DNA of 64,000 nt from Microcaldota archaeon (GTDB lineage: Archaea; Micrarchaeota; Micrarchaeia; Norongarragalinales; SBBD01), in the NCBI GenBank assembly GCA_016212475.1, contig JACRGC010000013.1, forward strand, positions 1 through 64,000, written 5' to 3'. This document shows positions 9,675 through 18,562 of this stretch, in pieces. The notes beneath the pieces are model-generated. The model did not search any database. It was not told where the DNA came from and saw only the letters and a list, made by a program, of their open reading frames with translations. Each line of letters opens with the position of its first letter. Positions within the stretch are counted from its first letter, which is position 1. The translations under genes were made by a program, and so were the position numbers.

Positions 9675-10895
9675 ATGCACGCAATCCTTCTAGCCGGTGG
9701 TTATGGCACACGGCTGTTTCCAATCACACTACGGACGCCAAAGCCGCTTTTGCCAGTTGCCGGAAAGCCCGTGCTTGTGTATTCAATTGAAATGCTAAAG
9801 GCAGCCGGAATAACCAACATTTCAATTAGCGTTAAGGAAAACCAAACAAAAATCGAAAATTACCTTGGGGATGGCAATAAATACGGGGTTAAAATCGATT
9901 ACATTTACGAGCCGGAAACTACGGAAGAAAAAAAGCTGGGTTCGGTTGGCGCTCTTAATTTTGTATTTTCAAAAATCCCTCATGTCGAGGAGGCGCTTGT
10001 TTTGGGCGGCGATAACCTGATTCTTGGCTTTAACATGCAAGAGTTCCAAAAGCATCACAAATCCACTTCATCGCATGCATCAATTGGCTTATTCGAACTA
10101 TCAACCAAGGATGAGGCTCAGCATTTTGGTGTTGCCCAAATAGATCAAAAATCAGGAAAAATTTTGCAATTCCAAGAAAAACCGCAGCCTTCAAAAGCGG
10201 TTAGCAAACTAGCATCGACTGCAATTTACTGCCTTGAAAAATCCTTCATAAAAGAGCATCTGCCAAAATATGCCAAATTCAAGCATAGCAAGGGCGAAAA
10301 GGCGGATAAGATCGGCGATTTATGGGCTCATTACATCCATGATCTGAAAATAAGCGGCTTTCCATTTGTTGGTGTTTGGGGCGATATTGGCAACTGCGAA
10401 GGCTACATCAAAACCAATAAATTGGCATTTGAGCATTTCAAAAAATTAGCAGGTAAAGAGATTTTGCAAATCTCCAAAACAGCAAAAATTGCCAAATCCG
10501 CTAAAATCATTGCGCCGGCGATCATTGAGGACAATTGTGATATCGGCGAAAATTCAGTTGTTGGCCCAAACGTTCACCTGTTGCATGGGTCAAAAATAGG
10601 CAACAACGCCCATATTTCAAATTCAGTGATTTTCGAAAACTGCATAATTTCCAAGCAATGCAAAATAGAGCATTCCCTAATAGATGGGGGGTGCGTTATC
10701 GGATTTGATTCCCATATAGCGAACAATACGATGCTTGGCTACAAATGCAAAATCGGCGATTCCTGCCGCCTTTCAAAAATCATAATTTTCCCAAAAACCC
10801 AAATAAAGGACGGCTTCAAAATCCAAAATCAATCTTTTGAAAACGATTTCACCCCCCAGTCGAAGGAAATGGTCGAGAGCTGTTTTTGGAAATGA
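9675..10895 (+). CDS. Bifunctional sugar-1-phosphate nucleotidylyltransferase with left-handed beta-helix domain
   Basis: A 406-residue protein. The N-terminal half is a nucleotidyltransferase with the LLAGGYGTRLFPITLRTPKP signature (residues 5-24), which binds NTP and sugar phosphate. A GGDNLILGF metal/sugar site and a VGVWGDIGN motif near residue 235 follow. From about residue 265 the hexapeptide rhythm (AKIAKSAKIIAPAIIEDNCDI, split by family pattern) marks a left-handed beta-helix, as in archaeal GlmU-like enzymes that make UDP-GlcNAc or dTDP/GDP-sugars. Exact substrate is not decidable. It may supply activated sugars to the GT-C enzymes at 33-38 kb. An inverted repeat spans its stop codon. 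Confidence 0.85.
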   Translation: MHAILLAGGYGTRLFPITLRTPKPLLPVAGKPVLVYSIEMLKAAGITNISISVKENQTKIENYLGDGNKYGVKIDYIYEPETTEEKKLGSVGALNFVFSKIPHVEEALVLGGDNLILGFNMQEFQKHHKSTSSHASIGLFELSTKDEAQHFGVAQIDQKSGKILQFQEKPQPSKAVSKLASTAIYCLEKSFIKEHLPKYAKFKHSKGEKADKIGDLWAHYIHDLKISGFPFVGVWGDIGNCEGYIKTNKLAFEHFKKLAGKEILQISKTAKIAKSAKIIAPAIIEDNCDIGENSVVGPNVHLLHGSKIGNNAHISNSVIFENCIISKQCKIEHSLIDGGCVIGFDSHIANNTMLGYKCKIGDSCRLSKIIIFPKTQIKDGFKIQNQSFENDFTPQSKEMVESCFWK

Positions 10896-10932
10896 ACCTT
10901 TGGGATTGTTTTTCATAAAGTTTCCTTCGACT
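10858..10932. repeat. Inverted repeat spanning a stop codon
   Basis: AGTCGAAGGAAA at 10858-10869, inside the last codons of the nucleotidyltransferase gene, is the exact reverse complement of TTTCCTTCGACT at 10921-10932. A third partial copy (TTTCCTTCG) occurs near 10953. The loop is about 51 nt and contains the stop codon. It could fold in mRNA as a 3' end stabiliser or terminator. Confidence 0.55.
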
Positions 10933-11041
10933 AGGAATTCATTTTCCCTAAGTTTCCTTCGCCCCAACAGTTTCCAACAATTCTACGCCTATTTAATCAT
11001 TCTCTTTCCTAACCTATTTTCCAAGATTTCAGGTAGATTTT

Positions 11042-12643
11042 ATGCACTGGGCAGACCAACTGGCTGAAAAAATAATCGAGCGCGCAGGAAAGGAGGGCGG
11101 GGAGGCAAATGTCAAATGCCAGCAAACGCCATCCGGAGGAAAGCACATTGGCAATCTGAACGATGTTGCGCGAGCGTATTTCCCATTCAAAGCTGCTGAA
11201 AAGAAGGGCCTAAAAATCACTTTCGTCCACACAACCGATGATCGCGATCCCCTAAAAGATGTTCCCCTAAAGCTTCCGGATTTGCAGGGAAAATTCCATT
11301 TATCAAAAGATCTAATGGATATGGCGCCCTACCTTGGAATGCCGCTTTGCAGGGTTCCTGACCCATTCAAATGCTGCAAAAATTGGAGCGCACATTTCAC
11401 GAAGGTTTGGATGGACGGCGTAAATCTTCTTGGGATGCATCCAACGCTTTACTACGTGAACAAACTTTACGAAGAGGGCAAATTCGAGCCGTACATTTTA
11501 AAACTATTTGAAAAAGTTGAAAAAGCCGGAAAATTGGTTGCAAAATTCCAGGCAACCAAATCGGAAAACTATATTCCTTTTGATGCGATCTGCTCAAGCT
11601 GTGGAAGGCTTGCAAACATAGATTCATTCGATTTGAAAACCCACAAAGTCCATTTTGTTTGCGGAGGCAAATCAATCAAAGCCAAGAAAAGCGAAGGCTG
11701 TGGATTCATTGGCGAAGTTGATTGGAAGGAAGGCAAATTGCAATGGCGGTTTGAATGGCCGGCACTTTGGGGAATATTCAAAACAACCTACGAGCCGTTT
11801 GGAAAGGACCATTTTGAGGGCTCTTGGAAATCCGGAATGGAAATCATGCGTGAAATTTATGATTTGGAGCCGCCAATCCCATTTGTTTACGAATTCTTCC
11901 TTGTGAATGGGCAGAAAATGTCCGCAAGCAAGGGCAATGTCTATCTGGTTCAGGACATGCTAAAAATCATGGAGCCGGAAGCTTTCCTATTCTACTATAC
12001 AAAACGTCCGGAAAAACAGAGGGATTTGGAGCTTTCAAGGATTTGGGCGCTATTGGATGAATTTGATTCCGCTGAAAAGGTGTATTTTGGCAAAGAGCAG
12101 GAAAGAACTGAAAACCGCGATGAGAATACGAAGCGGATGTATGAACTTGCAGTTGAAAAAAAGCCCGATGAATACTCGAGAAGAATCCCCTACCAATTCG
12201 GCGCCTCAATTGTTCAGCTTTTCAATGAAGAGCAATGCATAGCAATTCTAAAACGCATGAATCATGTTGAAACGGAAAAAGAAGTCGAACTTGCAAAAGC
12301 GCGCCTGAAATTGTGCAAGAACTGGGTGGAACTTTACGCGCCTTTGGATGCAAAGGTTCATGTGCTTTCCGAAAATGAGGCAAAGGCGCAATTGGAGAAA
12401 TTATCCGCAAATCAAATCAAGTCATTGCAGCAATTTGGCGAATATTATCAAAAAGAGCGCGATTCCGATAAGCAGCAGGAGGAGATCAAGAAAATCGCTC
12501 TTGAAAATTCAATCTCCATTCAGGATTTTTTCAAGGCGGCCTATCAAATTTTCATCGGCAAGGAGCGCGGCCCAAAACTTCTGCCGTTTTTGGATGTTCA
12601 AAATAGGGATTTTGTAACCAGAAGGCTAAACGGAAGCGGTTAA
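11042..12643 (+). CDS. lysS: Class I lysyl-tRNA synthetase
   Basis: A 533-residue class I LysRS of the archaeal/spirochaete type, unrelated to class II LysRS. It charges tRNA-Lys. The HIGH motif is HIGN at residues 35-38 (GGKHIGNLND) and the KMSKS motif is KMSAS near 291-295 (NGQKMSASKGN). Between them a zinc-binding insertion holds CSSCGR (about 183) and a second Cys pair (CGGKS, GCGF). A helical C-terminal anticodon-binding domain follows. Length and motif spacing are normal. Confidence 0.95.
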   Translation: MHWADQLAEKIIERAGKEGGEANVKCQQTPSGGKHIGNLNDVARAYFPFKAAEKKGLKITFVHTTDDRDPLKDVPLKLPDLQGKFHLSKDLMDMAPYLGMPLCRVPDPFKCCKNWSAHFTKVWMDGVNLLGMHPTLYYVNKLYEEGKFEPYILKLFEKVEKAGKLVAKFQATKSENYIPFDAICSSCGRLANIDSFDLKTHKVHFVCGGKSIKAKKSEGCGFIGEVDWKEGKLQWRFEWPALWGIFKTTYEPFGKDHFEGSWKSGMEIMREIYDLEPPIPFVYEFFLVNGQKMSASKGNVYLVQDMLKIMEPEAFLFYYTKRPEKQRDLELSRIWALLDEFDSAEKVYFGKEQERTENRDENTKRMYELAVEKKPDEYSRRIPYQFGASIVQLFNEEQCIAILKRMNHVETEKEVELAKARLKLCKNWVELYAPLDAKVHVLSENEAKAQLEKLSANQIKSLQQFGEYYQKERDSDKQQEEIKKIALENSISIQDFFKAAYQIFIGKERGPKLLPFLDVQNRDFVTRRLNGSG

Positions 12644-12703
12644 ATTGATGGCGAATTCAAATCCCCAAATTTCTAGCTAAACTTTCCAATTTCTTGTTCC
12701 CTT

Positions 12704-12844
12704 TCATTCTTTCCTAACTCCCTTAAACTCCTGCAAGCAAAGATCCGAGCAAAAGTAAAACGTATTCTTGCTAATGTCGTCGGTATGCACAAATTTTGCC
12801 GATTCAGAATTCAGCAGTGTTTTGCAGGTTGGGTCTATTGCCAT
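12704..12844 (-). CDS. Small YHS-domain protein
   Basis: A 46-residue protein starting at an ATG with GTGAATC upstream. It matches the YHS domain pattern: DPTCKTLLNSESA at the start and FYFCSDLCLQEF near the end. The two Cys sites (C7; C32 and C36 region) are placed as in YHS metal-binding modules. YHS domains occur alone or in copper/heavy-metal ATPases and trafficking proteins; metal binding here is inferred. It ends 60 nt after the convergent lysS stop. Confidence 0.75.
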   Translation of the reverse strand: MAIDPTCKTLLNSESAKFVHTDDISKNTFYFCSDLCLQEFKGVRKE

Positions 12845-12909
12845 AGTGATTCACAAGTAACGCAAAACTAGTATAAAAACTCTTCAACAAAAGCTCCCAA
12901 ACATCCCAA

Positions 12910-12942
12910 TCAAAACCCTCTGATGTACTTTATCATTTCCTT
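12910..12942 (-). pseudogene. Recoded second copy of the DUF59 gene 3' end
   Basis: On the minus strand this reads as codons for KEMIKYIRGF plus a stop, the same ten residues that end the DUF59 gene at 12992-13024. The sense codons that differ (Lys twice, Arg, Gly, Phe) are all synonymous, and the stop changes from TAG to TGA. REP-like hairpin B lies exactly between the two copies. Confidence 0.7.
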
Positions 12943-12976
12943 GACCCAAAGGGAAACTACGTTTCCCTATCGGGTC
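12943..12976 (-). repeat. REP-like hairpin, copy B
   Basis: Outer arms GACCC/GGGTC and inner arms AGGGAAAC/GTTTCCCT with a three-base TAC loop. It sits 15 nt beyond the DUF59 stop codon, followed directly by the recoded gene-end copy. Confidence 0.65.
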
Positions 12977-12991
12977 GCCTTACCCTTCCTT

Positions 12992-13306
12992 CTAGAATCC
13001 CCTGATGTATTTTATCATTTCTTTTCCTTCCTTAGTCATCCTCTCCTCATTCCAGGCGGGTTCCCAAACTAGCTCTGCAATCAATTGCTTCAAATTGGGG
13101 ATTTTCCCAACCTCCGTCATGATTTGGCTCCTGATTTCTGGCTCTAGCGGGCAGCCCGGGTATGTCAGTGAAAATTCAATGTGGACATTGTTCCCATCTA
13201 TTTTGATTTTGTAAACAAGCCCCAGATCATAAATGTTGATGCTGATTTCAGGATCAAATACATTCTTCAATGCGGAAATTACCTGCGCTTCTGAGATTTT
13301 TGACAT
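12992..13306 (-). CDS. DUF59 / MIP18-family iron-sulfur assembly protein
   Basis: A 104-residue protein matching the PaaD/SufT/MIP18 family: ISALKNVFDPEISINIYDLGLVYKI (DPE and DLGLVY conserved), SLTYPGCPLEP with the conserved Cys, and VWEPAWNEERMTKEGK. Members help mature Fe-S proteins. The start ATG follows AGGTATTGC. It is the complete gene; the fragment of its 3' end duplicated further left is not part of it. Confidence 0.9.
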   Translation of the reverse strand: MSKISEAQVISALKNVFDPEISINIYDLGLVYKIKIDGNNVHIEFSLTYPGCPLEPEIRSQIMTEVGKIPNLKQLIAELVWEPAWNEERMTKEGKEMIKYIRGF

Positions 13307-13376
13307 TTTGCAATACCTATTTGATTGATATGGTGATAAAAATTACAAATCTTTATGTCCGCTTCAATATTAAATT

Positions 13377-14573
13377 CTATTCATACCTAAGCGCTTCAAC
13401 CGGCTCCATCGAAGCGCCCTTCTTTGCTGGGAAATAACCCGAAACCAATCCTACTGCAATTGAAATTAAAAGGGCAAAGGATGCAAGTTCAATTGAAACC
13501 TGCGTTGGAAAGCCTGCGTAATTGATCGCAGCTGAAAGCGAATAGCCAACCAATACCCCGATAAGCCCGCCGACCATCCCAATTATTGCAGCCTCCGCCA
13601 AAAAAATGCGCACAATAGTTTTATTTTCCGCCCCAACGGATTTTAAGATGCCAATTTCGCGCGTTCGCTCCATTACGGATGTATACATGGAATTTGCAAT
13701 CCCTATGCTTCCAACAAGCAGGGAAATTCCAGCCACCATTCCAAGGAATATTGAAAGAAGTCCAAATATTATCCCAATTGAGTCCAAAATGGTTTGCGCT
13801 GTAATTACTGAAAAATCCTTATCCTCCAACTTTACACGGTGGTTGTTTGCAATTATCCTCTCAACCTGCTCTGCAATTGGCTTAAGCTCCCGTTCCGGAT
13901 CCGTAATAATGAAAATCCCAAAAATCCTATCCGGATCCTCGGTTGATGAAACGAATTTCTTAGCAGCTGTTGTTGTGACATAAATGTCAGTATCAAATGA
14001 AGCGGATGGGTTGATGATTCCCTTCACGCGGTATGGCTCGCCATTGATGTAGATTATTTTTCCAACTTCAACCTTATCCTTAAAAGCGGTTTTAGCAACC
14101 ACATTCCCAACAACAATCAAATTTTTGTCAACGGATCTTATGAATTCGCCTTTTTCCATTCCCGTATCATCAACATATTGCTGGAAGGCTTCTGGTTCAA
14201 TTCCCGTAAGGATTGCCGTGTAAGTGCTATTTTTGTATTCGTACCGGACAAATCCCGGAGAAATCAATGAGGAAATTCCTTGGATTCCAGGAAGCCGGCG
14301 AAGCGAATCCGTATCAGACTCATAAAGCGCGCCTTTGAAAACCGGCGGGCCAAATGATCCGCTTGAAAATGGCTTTCCAGGGAATACTTGCATGAAATTC
14401 GTGCCAAACCCTTCAATTTGCTCGCGGACCGATCTGTCAAGTCCTTGAGCAAGAGCAATCAATACAACAATTGAAGCTATTCCAATCACTACTCCAAGTA
14501 TGGTCAGCCAGCTCCTAAGCTTCCTGTACCGAAGCCCTTCCATTGAATATTTTATGATTTCGCGGTTTTTCAT
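13377..14573 (-). CDS. ABC transporter permease, MacB/LolE type (second copy)
   Basis: A 398-residue permease. It has an N-terminal membrane segment with the family box RSWLTILGVVIGIASIVVLIAL, a large external MacB-PCD domain (about 45-265), and three C-terminal membrane segments with the FtsX-domain signature SIGIANSMYTSVMERTREIG and FPAKKGASMEPVEALRYE at the end. It is paralogous to the gene immediately upstream (14643-15848), and the pair likely forms a heterodimer with the ATPase at 17632. This is the last gene of the operon. Confidence 0.9.
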   Translation of the reverse strand: MKNREIIKYSMEGLRYRKLRSWLTILGVVIGIASIVVLIALAQGLDRSVREQIEGFGTNFMQVFPGKPFSSGSFGPPVFKGALYESDTDSLRRLPGIQGISSLISPGFVRYEYKNSTYTAILTGIEPEAFQQYVDDTGMEKGEFIRSVDKNLIVVGNVVAKTAFKDKVEVGKIIYINGEPYRVKGIINPSASFDTDIYVTTTAAKKFVSSTEDPDRIFGIFIITDPERELKPIAEQVERIIANNHRVKLEDKDFSVITAQTILDSIGIIFGLLSIFLGMVAGISLLVGSIGIANSMYTSVMERTREIGILKSVGAENKTIVRIFLAEAAIIGMVGGLIGVLVGYSLSAAINYAGFPTQVSIELASFALLISIAVGLVSGYFPAKKGASMEPVEALRYE

Positions 14574-14642
14574 CTTGGATGCACATTTTTTTTATTTTCC
14601 TGATTTCATATATTTTTTCAAAAGTTCGTGCATTGTTTTTAA

Positions 14643-15848
14643 TTATTCATATCTTAGCGATTCGACTGGAAGTAATCTAGCAGCGTCCCTAGCTGGGAAA
14701 AAGCCAGAAATTGTTCCAACAAATATCGATGCAATAAGCGCCCCTGCAACCAATTCCGGGCTTGTATATGATGGTCCGCCTGCCAAACTTATAAGCAGTG
14801 AAAGTCCCCATCCAATTCCAACGCCAACAAGCCCACCAACCAAACCGATAAGCGCAGCTTCAATCAAAAATATCCTTGTGATTGCCTCTTCGGATGCGCC
14901 AATTGCCTTAAGTATTCCAATCTCGCGCGTCCGCTCCAAAACGGATGTGAACATTGCATTTGCAATCCCTATGCTTCCAACCAATAGTGAAATGCTTGCA
15001 ATCAAGCCAAGGAAAATAGAAAGCACTGTGGTGATTTGCCCAACCGTTGAAGAAATGCTAGCAGCTGTGTTGGTTGAAAAATCGCGTTTATCAAGAGGAA
15101 CCTTGTGCCTTCTTGCAATTTCTTGCTGAATTGCAATTTCCGTGCTTGCAACATTTTCCTCCTTGTCAACAATTGCAAAAATCCTATCTATTTTTTTGCT
15201 CCCCTGCGTTTTTGTCAACTCCTGTGCAACTCCCTTATCGATGAAAATAAATCCGTCATACGGGCTAAACGACCCTCCTTTTTTGAGTATTCCTTTCACT
15301 CGGAAATCCCTTCCATTAATTGTGATTGTTTTTCCGTATTCGATATCTTCATCAAATAGGGTTTTAGCGGCGTTATTCCCAAGCACAACCCCGCCGGTAT
15401 CCCCAACTGTCAAATATTTCCCTTTCTCAAATCCAACTGTCAAAAAATCCTCCATAGCATATGGTTCGGCGCCAACTACGGTGTTGCTGACCTTCTCATC
15501 CTTATACTGCACATTTGCAAGCCCCATGACAATTGCAGATGAAACTGATTTGACTCCTGAAAGCCTGCGGATGCTATCGGCATCTCCCTGCGTAAGTTCT
15601 CCTTTGAATGTTGGCGGCCCGAATCTAAACCCCCCTTCAAATGGGCTTCCCGGTAGGATGATTATATATTTGGTACCAATCGAGCCGAGCTGATTTGTAA
15701 TCTCCTTGTTGAGGCCTTGGCCTAGGGAAACAAGCAAGACAATTGCAGCAATCCCAATCACGATCCCAAGGATGGTAAGCCAGCTTCTTATTTGCCTGTG
15801 CTTCATGTTGTTTAGGGCGTATTGCAGCATGTCCAAGTTTGAAATCAT
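14643..15848 (-). CDS. ABC transporter permease, MacB/LolC type (first copy)
   Basis: A 401-residue permease with the same layout as its downstream paralogue: QIRSWLTILGIVIGIAAIVLL near the N-terminus, an external periplasmic-core-like domain, then SIGIANAMFTSVLERTREIG and a final FFPARDAARLLPVESLRYE. GGGTCAG precedes the ATG. In archaea such permease pairs with LolD/MacB-type ATPases are thought to move lipids, peptides or surface proteins; the cargo here is unknown. Confidence 0.9.
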   Translation of the reverse strand: MISNLDMLQYALNNMKHRQIRSWLTILGIVIGIAAIVLLVSLGQGLNKEITNQLGSIGTKYIIILPGSPFEGGFRFGPPTFKGELTQGDADSIRRLSGVKSVSSAIVMGLANVQYKDEKVSNTVVGAEPYAMEDFLTVGFEKGKYLTVGDTGGVVLGNNAAKTLFDEDIEYGKTITINGRDFRVKGILKKGGSFSPYDGFIFIDKGVAQELTKTQGSKKIDRIFAIVDKEENVASTEIAIQQEIARRHKVPLDKRDFSTNTAASISSTVGQITTVLSIFLGLIASISLLVGSIGIANAMFTSVLERTREIGILKAIGASEEAITRIFLIEAALIGLVGGLVGVGIGWGLSLLISLAGGPSYTSPELVAGALIASIFVGTISGFFPARDAARLLPVESLRYE

Positions 15849-15938
15849 AAATCTGACCCGCTAAAAAAAATCAAAAAAAAGAAAAAGATTGGAATTTTGC
15901 CATTGTTGATAAATGACCAAAAATTGCAACAAAAATTC

Positions 15939-17489
15939 CTACTTGAGCTTGAGCTTTTGGCTTGCAGAGCTTTTGAAGAATTTCTTGTATGCAAAGTAGA
16001 GGATTCCAATCAGAATGATTCCTCCAATTATCATGACAATTGGGCTTTGCGGCGCTTGCTTGCTTGCAATCATTGCAATTTCACCTGAGTAGATTTCAAA
16101 TTCAACAACCTTCTTTTCGTTCTTTTGCTGATTGTACGAATCCTTGTAGGTCATTTCAACATTCAATTTGTATTTTCCAGGAGCCGTGCCCTTCTTTACA
16201 ATTGCATCGTATTGCACGGTTGAATAATCATCCAAACTAAGTGTTCCAATGAATGCATCCGGGTTGTTTAGGATTTGGAGTGCTTCTGAATTTGCCCTAA
16301 CCGATAGCGCCCTAACTGCTGAATTTCCTGTGTTTGAGATTTGTATTGAAACCGAATAAAGCTTGTTGTCATTTGTAATCACAACCGGATTTGAGCTCAA
16401 ATAAACTGAAAGTTCAGATGCTCCCCCGATCTTGACTCCCACGTTTTTGGTGATTGATTCGGATCCTCCTTTGGTTTGGTAGGAAAGCGCCAATTTGAGC
16501 GAGTATACCTGCGCGGCTATGTTTGTCCCAATCCCAACTTCGAATTCAACATTCTTTGTTTCGCCGGCTTTAATTATGTCGAGTGTTTTTTCTGGGAAAT
16601 CAAGTGATGTGAAAAAAGCTGCGTCTTGCGGCAAACTTATTCTGAAATTTCTAAGGTCATTTGTTCCGGTATTTTTTATGATGATTCTAAATATTCCTTT
16701 CCCTCCCGGTGTAGCATCCTGCGTTTCAGCTGAAATTGCGAATTTTTCATAGTCCTGAACTGCGGTGATTGGCCCGAATTTGAGCGTATCCGTGTTGCCG
16801 GCAGTTACCGCATCATCGTATGTCAATATGAATGGTATCGAGTAGTATCCTGAAGTGATTGCCGAGCCTGCAAGCACTGGGATTGTGACTGATTTTTTAG
16901 CTCCCGATTCGATGTCGCCAATGTCGATTTTTGTTGTTCCATCGAATGAGTACGCCGCGCTTGTTTCGTAGCTTAAAACGGAATTCCTAATTGCTCCTCC
17001 TGCATTTTCAATGACGGCGTAAATGTTGAAAGAATCCCCCGGATAGATCGTGTCCTTGCTCACCTGGAAATCCGTAACCTTGAGCAAATTTGTTGCAGAA
17101 ATTGTGATTGGGATTGAGAAGATCTTAGCATTCGAACCGCCGCCGATGCTGCTAGAGTAGCCCAAACTTAATGAAGCAGAAACAATTCCTGGCTTTGCAT
17201 TTGATTGGACTTTAAATGGAACTGCCAGAATTGTTGTCCCAAGCGCGCCCAAATCCCCTATTTTATTATCTACATTGAATTGAATGCCGCTAGCTGAAGC
17301 ATCCAAATAAGCATCCTTTATGAATTCTGTCGAGCTTGGATTATTCAGCGTCAAAATAATGGTTCCAGACATCCCGGGCTTGAGTGTGCTTGGCGAAATT
17401 TCATAGCTTTTGATTTCAACTCCTGCGTGGACAAGCGGGGTGAAAAATGCCATCAAGACAAGCATTATTGCAATTGTTTTCATTTCCAT
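15939..17489 (-). CDS. COG1361-like surface protein with CARDB/Ig-like domains and C-terminal anchor
   Basis: A 516-residue protein with an N-terminal signal peptide (MKTIAIMLVLMAFFTPLVHA), about four beta-sandwich domains with the SPSTLKPGMSGTIILTLNN, YPGDSFNIYAVIENAG and ATPGGKGIFRIIIKNTG repeat pattern, and a C-terminal membrane segment (PIVMIIGGIILIGILYFAY) with a Lys-rich tail. GGTGG precedes the start. Such S-layer-like proteins are commonly encoded with MacB/Lol-type permeases in archaea, so it is probably the extracellular partner of this ABC exporter. Confidence 0.8.
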   Translation of the reverse strand: MEMKTIAIMLVLMAFFTPLVHAGVEIKSYEISPSTLKPGMSGTIILTLNNPSSTEFIKDAYLDASASGIQFNVDNKIGDLGALGTTILAVPFKVQSNAKPGIVSASLSLGYSSSIGGGSNAKIFSIPITISATNLLKVTDFQVSKDTIYPGDSFNIYAVIENAGGAIRNSVLSYETSAAYSFDGTTKIDIGDIESGAKKSVTIPVLAGSAITSGYYSIPFILTYDDAVTAGNTDTLKFGPITAVQDYEKFAISAETQDATPGGKGIFRIIIKNTGTNDLRNFRISLPQDAAFFTSLDFPEKTLDIIKAGETKNVEFEVGIGTNIAAQVYSLKLALSYQTKGGSESITKNVGVKIGGASELSVYLSSNPVVITNDNKLYSVSIQISNTGNSAVRALSVRANSEALQILNNPDAFIGTLSLDDYSTVQYDAIVKKGTAPGKYKLNVEMTYKDSYNQQKNEKKVVEFEIYSGEIAMIASKQAPQSPIVMIIGGIILIGILYFAYKKFFKSSASQKLKLK

Positions 17490-17631
17490 ATTTTACCACC
17501 TAAAAATCCAATATTTTAGTCAAATGCTGTTTTTATTACTGATTTTTCCCTTAAATTTGACAAATCAGCTATTTTTCCGCAAATTTTTCCCGAATTGAAC
17601 TATTTTTCCATCCTTTATTCGTTCTTTTTCC

Positions 17632-18348
17632 TCATTCGCGAATTTTATGCCCGTTGTGCACAATTTTTTCAACCATCCCATCCCGAAGCATCACGACCCG
17701 CTCGGAGTGCGAAACAAGGGTTGGGTCGTGCGTTACGAAAATGATCGTCCTTCCCTCCCTTTGATGCAAATCCTCGAAGATATTCATGATCTCCTTTCCG
17801 GTTTTTGAATCCAAATTGCCTGTTGGCTCATCCGCAAGAATTATTGATGGATCGTTTGCAAGCGCCCTTGCAATTGCAGTCCTTTGCCTTTGGCCTCCTG
17901 AAAGTTCCGATGGCAAATGATCCATCCTATCCGTTAGCCCAACTTTCCGAAGCAGTTCCTTTGCCCTGTGTTCTCGCTCTATTTCCGAAACATCATAAAG
18001 CATCATCGGAAGCGTGACATTTTCAAGGACCGTAAGTGAAGGCACCAAAAAGAAGAATTGGAAAACAAACCCGATTTTCTTTCCCCGAATGAAAGCCAAT
18101 TCATCATCCGCAAGTGTTGATGTTTCAATCCCATCCAAATAAAGTTTGCCCTGTGTTGGCCTATCCAAAAGCCCCAAAATATGGAGTATCGTGCTCTTTC
18201 CGCTTCCGGATGGGCCCATGATCGCAACCCGCTCGCCCTTTTTGATGTCCAGATCAATTTTTTGAAGCGCATCAACCCTTGCATCTCCTTCGCCATAGGT
18301 CTTCCAAACCCCCTGCAAACTCATGACTGATTTTCCGTGCAGCGCCAT
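17632..18348 (-). CDS. ABC transporter ATP-binding protein, LolD/MacB type
   Basis: A 238-residue ATPase. Walker A is GPSGSGKST (about 45-53), the signature motif is LSGGQRQRT (about 147), and Walker B is [13 protein letters not shown] (about 167). Sequence is typical of the LolD/MacB/FtsE subfamily, which drive mechanotransmission rather than direct transport. The ATG at 18348 is chosen over an upstream TTG. It is first in the operon ATPase, surface protein, permease, permease. Confidence 0.92.
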   Translation of the reverse strand: MALHGKSVMSLQGVWKTYGEGDARVDALQKIDLDIKKGERVAIMGPSGSGKSTILHILGLLDRPTQGKLYLDGIETSTLADDELAFIRGKKIGFVFQFFFLVPSLTVLENVTLPMMLYDVSEIEREHRAKELLRKVGLTDRMDHLPSELSGGQRQRTAIARALANDPSIILADEPTGNLDSKTGKEIMNIFEDLHQREGRTIIFVTHDPTLVSHSERVVMLRDGMVEKIVHNGHKIRE

Positions 18349-18424
18349 AGCTAATTTCAACCTAAATATAATCCCAAATCGATTATATATTATGCGGCTT
18401 AAGCCTTTATATTGGTTGTCCCAT

Positions 18425-18475
18425 ATTAAACTGCCAACCCGGTGGGGCGACCCGCCAAAGTATTGGCCGGCTTCC
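18425..18475. repeat. GC-rich intergenic hairpin cluster
   Basis: A GC-rich island in an AT-rich divergent promoter region. It contains GCCAA/TTGGC arms around a short loop and GGG-GCGA-CCC. It resembles the REP-like hairpins in composition but lacks their clear nested outer arms, so membership is uncertain. Confidence 0.3.
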
Positions 18476-18562
18476 CAAACCCTCCTAATAATTTCACTTT
18501 ACTCTTGTAATATATACTTTGTTCGCGCTAATCTAACCTATATATTTCAGTTCGTGATTAAA

